Part shown: piece by piece, positions 1 through 8,993 of the stretch
How positions within the stretch are numbered: the first letter of the stretch is position 1
How the letters are laid out: each line of letters begins with the position of its first letter
Origin: Arthrobacter sp. zg-Y820
Lineage (GTDB): Bacteria; Actinomycetota; Actinomycetes; Actinomycetales; Micrococcaceae
Length of the DNA: 64,000 bases
Assembly (NCBI RefSeq): GCF_030142155.1
Contig: NZ_CP126247.1
Coordinates: forward strand, 1,054,001-1,118,000
Reading direction: 5' to 3'
Notes under the pieces: model-generated
The model's input: the letters and a program-made list of their open reading frames with translations, nothing else
Database searches by the model: none
What the model was told of the DNA's origin: nothing
Made by a program: the position numbers and the translations under genes

Positions 1-1179
1 TTGCTGGGCAAGCACAGCAGAATCTGTGACCGGCAGCAGGGGCGAGGCATCGATAATTACGGCATCAAACGTCGACTCCAGGTGGAGGAGCAGCTCCTTC
101 ATGGCCCGAGAGCCGAGCAGTTCACTTGGATTGGGAGGAATTTGACCAGCAGTAAGGACAAACAATCCGTCATCGCCCCATGGCTGAAGGAGGTCGTCCA
201 CATTGGCTTGCCCGATAAGCGCAGTAGTCAGGCCCGCACCTCGTTCGAGCCCCAAGTATTCGTCGACCCGCGGCCGGCGGAGATCTGCATCGACCAGGAG
301 GACTGACTCGCCAGCTTCAGCGAGCGCAATGGCAAGGTTCGTGGCTGTAGTGCTTTTGCCTTCTCCCGGCAATGAGGATGTAACTAGTACTGTTCTGGTC
401 TTACGACTTACATTAGCAAACTGCAGATTTGTGCGGATTTGACGGAAGGACTCTGCGCGAGGACTTTGAGCAGGCACGTGCGTAAGCAAGGGCCTCGTGC
501 TGGCCTCCGGATCATAGGTGATACCGCCAAGGAGGGGCTTTTGAGTGACCTTACGTAAATCGGCTTCATTCCGTACCCGTTGGTCCAAAACAGAACGGAG
601 CAAGGCAATCCCTAAGCCAATCACTAGGCCTAGTAATGCACCAACGGCTAGATTCAGGTTTACATTGGGGCTAGATGGCTCAGAGGGCGCAGTTGCAGGA
701 GTAATAACAGACAGCTTAACCGGCGAAGGTCCACCCTGCCCTGATCCTTCCAAGTCCACGACAACTTCAACCAAGCTCTCACCAACAGCCTGGGCCAACG
801 CAGCGGCTTCGACTGGCGACGGAGCTGATGCAGATACTGTGATGAGGACGGTATTTAGGTCTGCAGTGGCGCTGACCTGAGAAGCGAGTTCAGAAGGAGT
901 GGACTCCAAGCCCAAACTGTCGATCACGGGCTGGAGAACCGCAGGAGTCTCGGCGGTCTTCACATATGACTGCACACGAGCCTGGGTGAAAGTGTTCCCT
1001 TGCTGCAGCTCGCTGACGCTGCCGGAGTTCTGTATGGATACGAAAAGCTGTGTCGTTGCAGTGTAAGTAGGTTTGGCAATGAGGGATGCCACTGCTGCAA
1101 TCAGTACTGCGATCAGAACGGACGCGACAACTAGCAGCCAGCTCCGTCGCAGTATCCTTAGGTATTCGCGTATTTCCAA
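1..1179 (-). CDS. Polysaccharide chain-length regulator fused to tyrosine autokinase (partial, 3' end outside window)
   Basis: The reading frame is open from a TTG start at 1179 to base 1 (393 codons, no stop), so the C-terminal end lies outside. A TAA stop sits three codons upstream of the TTG, and GAAAGG and AAGGA lie just before it, which fixes the start region. The N-terminal third is a Wzz-type domain with a membrane segment at about residues 15-35 and a second near 180-200. The cytoplasmic part has the BY-kinase signature: Walker A (SLPGEGKST, about residue 275), Walker A' (VLLVDADLRRP) and Walker B (AVIIDASPLLP). Such proteins control chain length and export of capsular or exopolysaccharide by autophosphorylating a C-terminal tyrosine cluster; that cluster would be off-window and cannot be checked. 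It is transcribed away from the genes to its right, so more of the polysaccharide locus probably lies to the left. Confidence 0.9.
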   Translation of the reverse strand, partial: MEIREYLRILRRSWLLVVASVLIAVLIAAVASLIAKPTYTATTQLFVSIQNSGSVSELQQGNTFTQARVQSYVKTAETPAVLQPVIDSLGLESTPSELASQVSATADLNTVLITVSASAPSPVEAAALAQAVGESLVEVVVDLEGSGQGGPSPVKLSVITPATAPSEPSSPNVNLNLAVGALLGLVIGLGIALLRSVLDQRVRNEADLRKVTQKPLLGGITYDPEASTRPLLTHVPAQSPRAESFRQIRTNLQFANVSRKTRTVLVTSSLPGEGKSTTATNLAIALAEAGESVLLVDADLRRPRVDEYLGLERGAGLTTALIGQANVDDLLQPWGDDGLFVLTAGQIPPNPSELLGSRAMKELLLHLESTFDAVIIDASPLLPVTDSAVLAQQ

Positions 1180-1478
1180 AGTTCCTTATACCTTTCAAGG
1201 CTACGAAAGTGTGAGGCTGCGTCGAGGAAAACCGTCCCGTTTCAACCTATCGACTACGCTAGATTAGGCTAGGCTGCTGATCCAACCTAATCGTCAGGCT
1301 GAGAGTTCGCAGAAACTTGATCCTCGTTTGTCTCATCGACGGACAAAGTATTGAGACAAGGATGCATCTGAGGCGACTCCAGAGCCGGCCATCTTCGTTG
1401 GCTTTTGAGAATGTTTGCCTGTGTCGCCTATAGTGGATTCTTCGGCCAGTTGTGGCCAACAGTTAGGGGACAGCGTTC
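1180..1478. other. Divergent intergenic region of the polysaccharide locus
   Basis: This 299-base gap separates the leftward autokinase from the rightward glycosyltransferase, so it should hold both promoters. It is relatively AT-rich. I see no convincing reading frame or strong hairpin. An AGGGGA Shine-Dalgarno stands 8 bases before the GTG start at 1479. Confidence 0.5.
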
Positions 1479-2429
1479 GTGGGGAAAAAAAGGGCTCGTG
1501 CCGTGCTGGCGGCCTCTACGGGAGGACATCTGGCGCAGTTGCACCGTTTGGCTCCTCAACTTGACATAGCTACAGACCCCCTCTGGGTCACTTTCGAAAA
1601 TGAGCAATCAAAGTCGTTGTTGCAAGACGAAAAAAACGTACTTTATTTGCCCTATATAGCTTCCCGAGATTGGCGTGCTTCGGCCCAAGCCATGACCCCG
1701 CTAAAGCATGCATTTGCGGGCGGCAATTACGACATGATATTCAGCACAGGTGCAGCAATAGCGGTTCCGGCTATGCTTGCTGCTGCAAAGATTGGTATGC
1801 GTCGATACTATCTTGAGAGCGTATCGAGATTCGACGGACCATCCCTCTCAGGAAAAATAGTTGCGCAAATTCCGGGGACGCGGGTATATACGCAACATGC
1901 TGGTTGGGCGGGAAAGCGTTGGAAATTGGGCCCTTCTGTCCTGGACGATTACTCATTGACTCCAAAAACTATTCCCGCAAAAGAAACGCTAAAAATTTTT
2001 GTAACCCTAGGAACTATAAGGCCGTACCGTTTCGATCGCGCCGTTGACGCCATTGAAAGTGCCTTTGGTCAGCATGAGATCGTCTGGCAGCTTGGTGCTA
2101 CTAATCGAACCGATGTTCGTGGATTTGCGACGGAAATGATGGACGCCACCCAGTTCGACACACAGGTTGAGTGCTCTGATGTCGTTATAACGCATTCAGG
2201 CGTCGGCTCAGCGATGCGGATCATGGACTTAGGCAAGACTCCCGTGATGGTCACCAGATTGAAGAAGTTCGGCGAACACGTCGACGACCACCAGGAACAG
2301 ATCACTCGCGAGCTAACTCGGAGAGGCCTGGCGCATGAGTTGAACCTTGAAATTCCTTCGACGAGCACGTTGGAGGCTGCTATGGCTTTCGCTACCGCGT
2401 CTGGACGAGTCCCGTCGGACAGTTTCTAA
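1479..2429 (+). CDS. Glycosyltransferase, Alg14-Alg13 type fusion
   Basis: This 316-aa protein reads as an Alg14-like membrane-associating half joined to an Alg13-like UDP-sugar-binding half. The N-terminus has the GGHL motif at residues 15-18, and a segment around 85-140 (FSTGAAIAVPAM, RYYLESVSRF) is typical of Alg14 and EpsF-like proteins. The C-terminal half begins near residue 173 with IFVTLGTIRPYRF and carries the nucleotide-sugar loop ITHSGVGSAM near 237. In many bacteria these halves are separate adjacent genes. The expected role is transfer of a sugar from a UDP donor to a lipid-linked intermediate at the inner membrane face. The start is GTG with AGGGGA 8 bases upstream. It is the first of three rightward genes, and its codon use is AT-richer than the housekeeping genes of the window. 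The exact sugar cannot be told. Confidence 0.8.
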   Translation: MGKKRARAVLAASTGGHLAQLHRLAPQLDIATDPLWVTFENEQSKSLLQDEKNVLYLPYIASRDWRASAQAMTPLKHAFAGGNYDMIFSTGAAIAVPAMLAAAKIGMRRYYLESVSRFDGPSLSGKIVAQIPGTRVYTQHAGWAGKRWKLGPSVLDDYSLTPKTIPAKETLKIFVTLGTIRPYRFDRAVDAIESAFGQHEIVWQLGATNRTDVRGFATEMMDATQFDTQVECSDVVITHSGVGSAMRIMDLGKTPVMVTRLKKFGEHVDDHQEQITRELTRRGLAHELNLEIPSTSTLEAAMAFATASGRVPSDSF

Positions 2430-2525
2430 AGGCGAGTTGTACCCCACGGTTGCTCGCGGTGATCCACCTCTCACCCCTTAGGTTTTTCCGCATCGGCCGG
2501 ACTAGTATAAAGCGACTGGATCAAG

Positions 2526-3761
2526 ATGACCCTGAATAAACGTACGAGTAGTAGGAGCAAGCTCCAATTCAGTGACGGTTTGACACTGGTGAACGAGCCT
2601 GAGGGGAAGCCGGACGCCTTAAGTACGCTTTTGCTTCTGTCCCTCTGGGGGAGCCTATGCGCATATATCGCTTCTTATAACAATTCTTCATCCTTGGCTA
2701 GCGTGCTTTCTCTAGGAACCTCGGCGTTCTTTGGTGGACTTGTCTTCTTTGTCGCCCTCTTTCAGATGAAATTCGCTGCAGTGCTGTCTGTTCTTATTGG
2801 CGTCCTACTCAGCATTAGCGCTATCCTATATTTCGCAGGGTCTGCCGGAGAAACAGGCGCCCTGGTACGGTATTGTATCTCTCTAAGTGCATTGGGCGTT
2901 TTTTCATTTGCGCGAGTCCCGGATTGCCGCGCGACCGTGGCAATTGGTGCGGCTGTAATTGTGGCCTACGCCGCATTTGTTGCTTTGACGGCTGGTCCCC
3001 TCAGCTATTCAGGGGTAGTCAGGTTTACCCCATTCTTCGCGGGTGAGACCGCTGTTCATAGTTCATCTCTTACCATGGTTGCCTTAGTAATAATCCTCTG
3101 GTGCTCCCCATGGCGAATGAAGGTTAGAATCCCTCTCTGCATTGTCGGGACAATCCTTATAATTGGTTATGGTGTTACGACTGCTCTACTTATGCTGGCT
3201 ATTTTCTTTGCTGCTAGGACTTTTGAGCACTACAACATAAGCTTGAAATGGATTGGTCTCGTTGCAGCGATATTACTTCCTTTAGGTGCAGCCTGGCGCG
3301 ACAGTACACAGGTGGAGGGTGGTGACGTCGAGTCATTAGGAGTCGGTTCGCTTGGGTCTGGTCGTCTAGCTGCGTGGTTGGAACGTATTGAGATATTCAT
3401 TCAAAGCGACATAGTAACGAAGGCTATCGGAGGTGGCGCGTACAGCGACTATCGCACTACTTCCCTTTGGTGGTGGAGCGAGAAGAGCGCCCACTCGGAT
3501 GCAATGACCATCTTGATGGAGTTTGGACTCCTCGGAGTTGTAACTGTCGTGTGTTACTTCTGTTTTGTTTATCGGACCATAAATAACGTGGGTCGAGCGG
3601 TCTTGTTGGCCATTCTGGCTGGCATGGTACTGAGCAATGTCGTACTGGACCGACCGACAGTTGCTATGGTCTGGGGATTCGCTATCTACTGTGCCACGAG
3701 ACACGGCGACAGGATTGATAGTCCTGGTCGCGAAACAGGACAGAATCAAGTCATAGCTTGA
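2526..3761 (+). CDS. O-antigen polymerase/ligase-like membrane protein (Wzy-like)
   Basis: This is a 411-aa, very hydrophobic protein with about 10-11 predicted membrane segments. Between two of them is a longer external loop (about residues 255-320) with GSLGSGRLAAWLERI followed by SEKSAHSDAMTILMEFG. That pattern (GSGR...W, then a histidine-containing H-N/D motif before the next helix) is characteristic of Wzy/O-antigen ligase proteins. The expected function is to polymerise lipid-linked repeat units on the outer face of the membrane. Gene position between a glycosyltransferase and an acyltransferase supports this. Wzy proteins diverge too much for the linkage to be predicted. The coding sequence is close to 50% GC by eye, lower than the flanking chromosome. 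Confidence 0.75.
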   Translation: MTLNKRTSSRSKLQFSDGLTLVNEPEGKPDALSTLLLLSLWGSLCAYIASYNNSSSLASVLSLGTSAFFGGLVFFVALFQMKFAAVLSVLIGVLLSISAILYFAGSAGETGALVRYCISLSALGVFSFARVPDCRATVAIGAAVIVAYAAFVALTAGPLSYSGVVRFTPFFAGETAVHSSSLTMVALVIILWCSPWRMKVRIPLCIVGTILIIGYGVTTALLMLAIFFAARTFEHYNISLKWIGLVAAILLPLGAAWRDSTQVEGGDVESLGVGSLGSGRLAAWLERIEIFIQSDIVTKAIGGGAYSDYRTTSLWWWSEKSAHSDAMTILMEFGLLGVVTVVCYFCFVYRTINNVGRAVLLAILAGMVLSNVVLDRPTVAMVWGFAIYCATRHGDRIDSPGRETGQNQVIA

Positions 3762-3916
3762 CTCAAACCATCTCAGAACTACGAATTTATTGGGCGGCTA
3801 GGATAAACGTAGGCGAACGCTTAGGCTCCGCCGCAACCGTGACCACACAGTTGTTATTTTGCCCGTACTTTTTGTAACAATGTCCACCGTTTTGGAAGTT
3901 TGCTGGCACCGCCCCG

Positions 3917-6118
3917 GTGCGAATCTGTTATTTGGTTTGCCTCAACCGTTTGGAAGATATGTCCCATTTTGCAGTTGTTCGCAGGCATAAGCCCCATCAG
4001 TCCCATAATGTACTGACGAGTCCATCCTTCCGGCCGGACATTCAGGGTCTCCGAGCGTTTGCGGTCGTTGTCGTTATCTTGGACCATCTATTACAGTGGC
4101 CGGCCGGCGGCTTTATCGGTGTTGATATTTTTTTTGTAGTATCAGGTTTCCTGATTACGGGTCAACTGATTCGTCAGTATGAGTCCACCGGCCGGATCTC
4201 GTTGAAAGACTTTTATCTCCGCCGTATCAAGAGGATCTTGCCTGCATCCTTACTCGTGTTAATAGTCACTGTTATTGCAGCCAAGCTGATCTTTAACGCG
4301 AGCCGTTCGGCCGAAACGCTTATTGACGGCTTCTGGGCGGCCTTGTTTTCAGCAAATTGGCGTTTTGCTTTCGCTGGGACAGATTATTTCCAGGCAGATG
4401 GGCCCGTTTCCCCCCTGCAGCATTACTGGTCGTTGTCCGTCGAGGAACAGTTCTATTTTGTTTGGCCATGGATCATGGTTGCTTCGTTTTTTGTCTTTCT
4501 CCGGGGTGATCGGAGGCGAAACCCCCGCTCCGTGCGTCTGGTGGTCGGTACCTCCATTGTGTTGCTGTCGGCGTTGTCATTCGCGTGGGCCTTACACGAG
4601 ACTCAGTCGAGTCCGGGCATCGCATATTTTTCAACCCTCTCGCGTGCCTGGGAGCTTGGTGTCGGTGCTTTTCTGGCTGTGCTCATGCCACAACTTGCTA
4701 ACATCCCGCATAAGTACCGAACGCCCCTAGCTCGGTCCGCAGCTCTTGGCCTGTTGCTTTCGGTTTTTGTTATTAGCTCGGCAAGTTCCTTTCCGGCACC
4801 AGCTGCCTTATTTCCTGTAGTCTGCACGGCGGTGCTGATCGCAGCTGGTACCGGGAGCGTGCCTCATAGCGGTCTTTTTGTCTTTACTAACAGGGTAAGC
4901 GGCTACCTCGGTAATATATCCTTCTCTCTATACCTTTGGCACTTTCCAGTAATCGTCTTTATGTTGCAGATTTTGGACGAGGGGAGTACCTATTACGCGC
5001 TGAGTATAGTCCTTATGTTGTTTTGCGCTGTCTCCTGTTATCATCTGGTCGAGGACCCTTTGCGGAAACCAAACTGGCGGAAGCGTTGCATTGGCGTCCT
5101 TCAGCATCCATCCACTATGAGTAAAAATTTCGTGCACTCTGTGTTTGGATTTATCTGTGTTCTCACAGTTGCACTCGTGACTTTCGTACTTGTATTTCCA
5201 CCACATGTAGTTTCCGCTTCGGACAATCATTTTGTTCCAAGAACCGCGATTAGTGAGGCCCGCGTTGAGGAGGAGTTACCAGCAGGCATATCGGCTTTGC
5301 AGGCAGAGCTCTCAACCGCTTTACAGGCAGATTCTTGGCCCATATTGGAACCGACCATGGACGAAGCGATCAACTCAGCTCAGGCACCAAGTCCGATAGC
5401 CTCCTGTGGCGATCCTGGCCCAATAAGTCTGGAAGACTGCTTTCTAGGCCCTGTCGATGCTTCACACGTAGCGATCGTGATGGGTGACTCTATAGCCCTG
5501 ACGATGGCGAATCCTATTCAGAAAGCGCTCGGCAACGACTGGAAAGTTATCAGCTACGGCATGTATGGGTGCTCTTTTTCTTCCGTTGTTGTTGACAATC
5601 CAGACCCTGCTATCACGGAGGGTTGCGCTGAACGTAACGAGGAAAGTGTTCGAACAGTTCATGATTTGAAGCCCGAGGCTGTTTTTATCGCAAATAGCTA
5701 CGCCCCGAGGACAAAACTAGGGGCAGACGCTCCCATGTCGCCTAGTCAGTGGTCAGACACAGTTCGAGAGGCTGCAACTTCCTTGACTACTGACGTGGAC
5801 AATATTATATTCGTAGCTGCTCCTCCCTCTGATAAAGATCCGAAGGAATGTTATAACCGGGTAGGTTCTCCCTCGGATTGCGTTTCTTCTATTCCGAGTT
5901 CATGGTCGGAGACATTTAGTTCTGAGTCTCGAATGGCGACGGCGAATAATTGGGCCTTCATAGATAGCCGCTCTCTGTACTGTGTTGATCGTGCTTGCCC
6001 AGCATTCGCCGGAGGTGTGGCAACGAAATCTGACAGAGCGCATATAACTATTGAGTACGGCGAGATGATCGCACCCGCTTTGCGTGAGCTAATGCCGGCT
6101 TCAGTAGGCGGGAAGTGA
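3917..6118 (+). CDS. Acyltransferase 3 family O-acyltransferase with C-terminal SGNH domain
   Basis: The N-terminal 400 residues form the multi-pass Acyl_transf_3 (OafA/YrhL) domain, including the signature around residues 50-80 (LDHLLQW, then GGFIGVDIFFVVSGFLI). After a last membrane segment near residue 415, the extracytoplasmic part is an SGNH-hydrolase domain with GDS near residue 522 and a D-x-x-H pair (SDRAHIT) near 705. Such fusions O-acetylate surface polysaccharides. A GTG at 3917 gives 733 aa. The ATG at 3959 is an alternative, and neither has an ideally spaced ribosome site, so the true start is uncertain by 14 residues. It ends the rightward gene group, consistent with decorating the polymer made by its neighbours. 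Confidence 0.85.
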   Translation: MRICYLVCLNRLEDMSHFAVVRRHKPHQSHNVLTSPSFRPDIQGLRAFAVVVVILDHLLQWPAGGFIGVDIFFVVSGFLITGQLIRQYESTGRISLKDFYLRRIKRILPASLLVLIVTVIAAKLIFNASRSAETLIDGFWAALFSANWRFAFAGTDYFQADGPVSPLQHYWSLSVEEQFYFVWPWIMVASFFVFLRGDRRRNPRSVRLVVGTSIVLLSALSFAWALHETQSSPGIAYFSTLSRAWELGVGAFLAVLMPQLANIPHKYRTPLARSAALGLLLSVFVISSASSFPAPAALFPVVCTAVLIAAGTGSVPHSGLFVFTNRVSGYLGNISFSLYLWHFPVIVFMLQILDEGSTYYALSIVLMLFCAVSCYHLVEDPLRKPNWRKRCIGVLQHPSTMSKNFVHSVFGFICVLTVALVTFVLVFPPHVVSASDNHFVPRTAISEARVEEELPAGISALQAELSTALQADSWPILEPTMDEAINSAQAPSPIASCGDPGPISLEDCFLGPVDASHVAIVMGDSIALTMANPIQKALGNDWKVISYGMYGCSFSSVVVDNPDPAITEGCAERNEESVRTVHDLKPEAVFIANSYAPRTKLGADAPMSPSQWSDTVREAATSLTTDVDNIIFVAAPPSDKDPKECYNRVGSPSDCVSSIPSSWSETFSSESRMATANNWAFIDSRSLYCVDRACPAFAGGVATKSDRAHITIEYGEMIAPALRELMPASVGGK

Positions 6119-6867
6119 GTGTCGACTGTGTGGTGTAACGGGTCAAAGGCGCTTATCCATGGCATGCAGCGTGGTGCCGGTCTACGCGTAGCATTTGAGG
6201 GCGTCGCGATTGGCTAGCAAAAGTGCAAATCGCCGTGTCTCCGGGCAGATACAGGTGAGGATCGTAAGGGCTAGGGGAAACCATCAAGCCCATGCCACTG
6301 TGATCCCCACTAGACAGCGAGTGTGCCTGACGAAACTCATTGTCTATCCGGTGACCGCGACTCGGAGTCCTGGGTGCTTCGGTGATCACCGGTACAGAGC
6401 GAAAACTGGCCAGTAGATACCGGTAGCGAGCGTCAGGTCTGGGTGGCTTCGGCTGAACCGCTGTTTGGCGGATCAGCAGCCCTGCGGAGCGGAGACGGTG
6501 GGCCATCATCCCATACCGCACTTCGCGTCCACTTGGTCCGGCCGTCCTGAGGACAAAGTCATTGCCCTCACCGCATGCTCGGGCTTCGTACCCAGACCAT
6601 GCCACGGCCGGTCGGCCGGGCAAACGCTTTGGCCACGAACGTCAGAACCAGAGCCCGTCAATGGGACATCATGAAAGCCGGCCTGGGCTGTTCTAAGACA
6701 GCCACGGTGTGCCTACTAGAAGCGATTATCCTGTCCGCTGCCCTGCGCATAGACCCAGATGTCTCTATTCGCAGAGGAAGCTGAACGTGCCGGTCGAAGC
6801 TCCCTAGCACGCTCAGCGCACGCTCAGCAACCGTGTGGTTTTAATTAGGGCAGGAGGGATGCCGACG
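6119..6867. other. Long intergenic region without a supported gene
   Basis: About 750 bases separate the rightward acyltransferase from the leftward TupA-like gene. Frames exist on both strands (for example 6153-6623 minus), but their translations are rich in Arg, Pro, His and Ser, resemble no family I know and lack good ribosome sites. Base composition is higher in GC here than in the genes on both sides. It may be the worn remnant of an inserted element. I found no intact terminal repeats or transposase motif. Confidence 0.45.
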
Positions 6868-7725
6868 TCATACCGAGGGCAAGGTCCAAAAGTCGCCCAG
6901 AATCTTGTCTATTTCTTTAGGACGATAAGGCTTTGCGCCCCCGGCAGGATAAGGAGTCATCTCACCAAACCAAATGTCCCCAGCGTGTCGGTAGAGATCC
7001 ACGCGCATAAAATCATAACCAGAAGCAATCTCGGATGCTATCTTGATCATCTCGTCAAGGTTCGAGGGGCGAGTCTCGATAGGCCCCAAGGGAATGCTGT
7101 TGTGATAGAGAAGCGGTTCCCAATCTGGGGAGTACATGCGGCGGGTTGGGCTGCCGAAACGGTTGATATCGACGTGAATCAATTTTACCTTTCCATCGAA
7201 CACGTAAAACTTGTAGTCCGGAAGGGGGGATGAACCATCGCCGATCATCTCTTCAAGAATATACTTTTTATCTGCATGACAGTATGCCCACTCGCCGAGA
7301 ACACTGTAATTGAAGTCCTTCAGCCATCCCTTGGTCCTTCGTTTTATGTCGGGGACATCTAGCGCTACTTCTCGGCCAATAATTACCTGGCCGCTACTAT
7401 GATTTGGCTTCAAGATCCAAGGAACGCTGACGTCATGCTGATCAAGCTCAGCGAGGTCGCGTCCGTGCCACAGTGTTTTAGGTATCAGAACAGACGTACC
7501 AATAGAAGAAACGTACTCCTTCATTTTGACCTTATCGCACGTGAAGGCAATGGAATCACGTCGATCGAACACTATTCTCCAGTTAATTTTTTCAGAAAAC
7601 AAAACCGGCATCCGAAGGTTCGGAAGGCGGCCGTATGCGCGGAAATAGATAAGCCTTCTCTTCACCGGGATCGGAAAGAATCTCAGGGCTTGGTAAAAGG
7701 TTTGTCTTGCAACTTTTTTAATCAT
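6868..7725 (-). CDS. TupA-like ATP-grasp protein
   Basis: This 285-aa protein matches the TupA-like ATP-grasp group found in capsule and teichuronopeptide loci. Visible landmarks are a basic N-terminus with FPIPVKRRLIYFRAYGRLP, the substrate-region phrase FSEKINWR, the ATP-grasp lysine strand WILKPNHSSGQ, the adenine-side strand KKYILEEMIG, YKFYVFDGKVKLIHVD and the metal-binding end MRVDLYRHAGDIWFGEMTPYPAGG. Family members are thought to ligate amino acids or similar groups to a polysaccharide or to act like glycosyltransferase-associated ligases; the substrate here is unknown. Its start overlaps the stop of the flippase gene by four bases (ATGA), so the two are translationally coupled. It is the last gene of the leftward unit starting near 10032. 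Confidence 0.8.
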   Translation of the reverse strand: MIKKVARQTFYQALRFFPIPVKRRLIYFRAYGRLPNLRMPVLFSEKINWRIVFDRRDSIAFTCDKVKMKEYVSSIGTSVLIPKTLWHGRDLAELDQHDVSVPWILKPNHSSGQVIIGREVALDVPDIKRRTKGWLKDFNYSVLGEWAYCHADKKYILEEMIGDGSSPLPDYKFYVFDGKVKLIHVDINRFGSPTRRMYSPDWEPLLYHNSIPLGPIETRPSNLDEMIKIASEIASGYDFMRVDLYRHAGDIWFGEMTPYPAGGAKPYRPKEIDKILGDFWTLPSV

Positions 7726-8993
7726 ACGACTTCCTCAAGTATTTTGGGTGACACTTGTGCAGTTGTTCTGAACAAGCGACTGGTTATGATGGCGAGAACT
7801 ATACCCCGGGCAAGTTCTGCGGAAAGAACAAAAATAGCCATATGCTCGGCTTGCCCGTCGAAGAAAAAGATTCCGTAAACAAAAGTGATGGCAGCTTGAG
7901 TGGCTGCAATCATCCAAAAGGACCTAGTTGAGTTAGCCATTGCTAAGACTCCGTGGCACAAACCTGTTATGGCATTAATGCACGCCGCAATGCTAAGAAT
8001 TACCGCTGTGGCCCACGCGCCTGAATACTCATTTCCCAACAATGAATCGGCTCTATCGGCTCCAATAACGAGAAGACCAGCCAATATGAGAAGCGCAGGA
8101 ATTAGCCCGAGAACTGCAGACGATGCAAGTTCGCGCAATAGCTGTTTTGTTTGGCCTCGGTCTATCAGTCCTTTGACGCGGGGAAAGAGTACTGCTGTCG
8201 CGGATGCTGACGCCAAGGTCGCAGCCGAATGAACCCTCTGGCCTATTTCGAAGGACGCCGCTTGGGAGATTGATGAGGCGCCTACGAACATTATTGGCGC
8301 ACGAGAAGCCAAGACGCTCAGGCCGGATCCAACGCCCAGCGGAGCGACGTCCTTCCACTCCTTCGATGTCAGAGTGCGCAACTTTCCAGGGTGTCGCCAA
8401 TCGCGACGCAAGATGAAGAACATGACAATCGAAATCATAACGATGGATGTGCACTGTCCAACGATGAATAAATGTGGCGCCCATGCCCAGGTCGTGAGCA
8501 GGAAGACGATCGCGAGAAGGGGTAATGCAATGGCGTCGAGAGTCTGCCCCAGCATCAGTTGGCCCCGTGCACGGAGCTGGCAGGACCAAAGGCGCTGTAC
8601 GGCCGAAGCAAGCAGCACCACAGGCAGCGCTATAGCCAGGTCGCGCTCCAACTTTTCAAAATGTGCTAACCAAAGCCCGCCACTGAGGGCCACTAAGATT
8701 AAGGGAAGTAATATTTTGACTAGGCTCAGGACAATACTCTTACACCGAAGACCAAATTCTGGTTGCGATTTGTCCCATAGGGACGGTAGCTCGCGGAGGA
8801 TGTAAAGGTCGAGGCCTAATGTCCCACCGACTCTTGCGATGACCGCGGCGCTCCAGAGAATTGCGTTCTGCCCTACGTCACCAATAGGGAAGAGTGCAAC
8901 GGCAAGTGCAACTAATACCAGCTGAAGAGCCGCACCGGAAACTCGCACGATGAGTACTCCTATGCCACGAGTAAAGACGCTATTTAGTCTCAT
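7722..8993 (-). CDS. Wzx-like lipopolysaccharide/oligosaccharide flippase
   Basis: This 423-aa protein is hydrophobic throughout, with about 12 predicted membrane segments, and has the general form of the polysaccharide transport (PST) branch of the MOP superfamily. An early stretch near residues 30-65 (LFPIGDVGQNAILWS, LGLDLYILRE) resembles the first two helices of Wzx proteins. The expected role is flipping the lipid-linked repeat unit to the outer face for polymerisation by the Wzy-like protein. The gene lies in a tight operon: it overlaps the glycosyltransferase stop by 14 bases upstream and the TupA-like start by four bases downstream. Its composition is lower in GC than the housekeeping genes. 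Confidence 0.8.
   Translation of the reverse strand: MRLNSVFTRGIGVLIVRVSGAALQLVLVALAVALFPIGDVGQNAILWSAAVIARVGGTLGLDLYILRELPSLWDKSQPEFGLRCKSIVLSLVKILLPLILVALSGGLWLAHFEKLERDLAIALPVVLLASAVQRLWSCQLRARGQLMLGQTLDAIALPLLAIVFLLTTWAWAPHLFIVGQCTSIVMISIVMFFILRRDWRHPGKLRTLTSKEWKDVAPLGVGSGLSVLASRAPIMFVGASSISQAASFEIGQRVHSAATLASASATAVLFPRVKGLIDRGQTKQLLRELASSAVLGLIPALLILAGLLVIGADRADSLLGNEYSGAWATAVILSIAACINAITGLCHGVLAMANSTRSFWMIAATQAAITFVYGIFFFDGQAEHMAIFVLSAELARGIVLAIITSRLFRTTAQVSPKILEEVV

Noticed and set aside
6153..6623. 156-codon minus-strand frame as a transposase remnant
   Set aside because: No catalytic triad, no recognisable motif and no inverted terminal repeats; only a vague impression.
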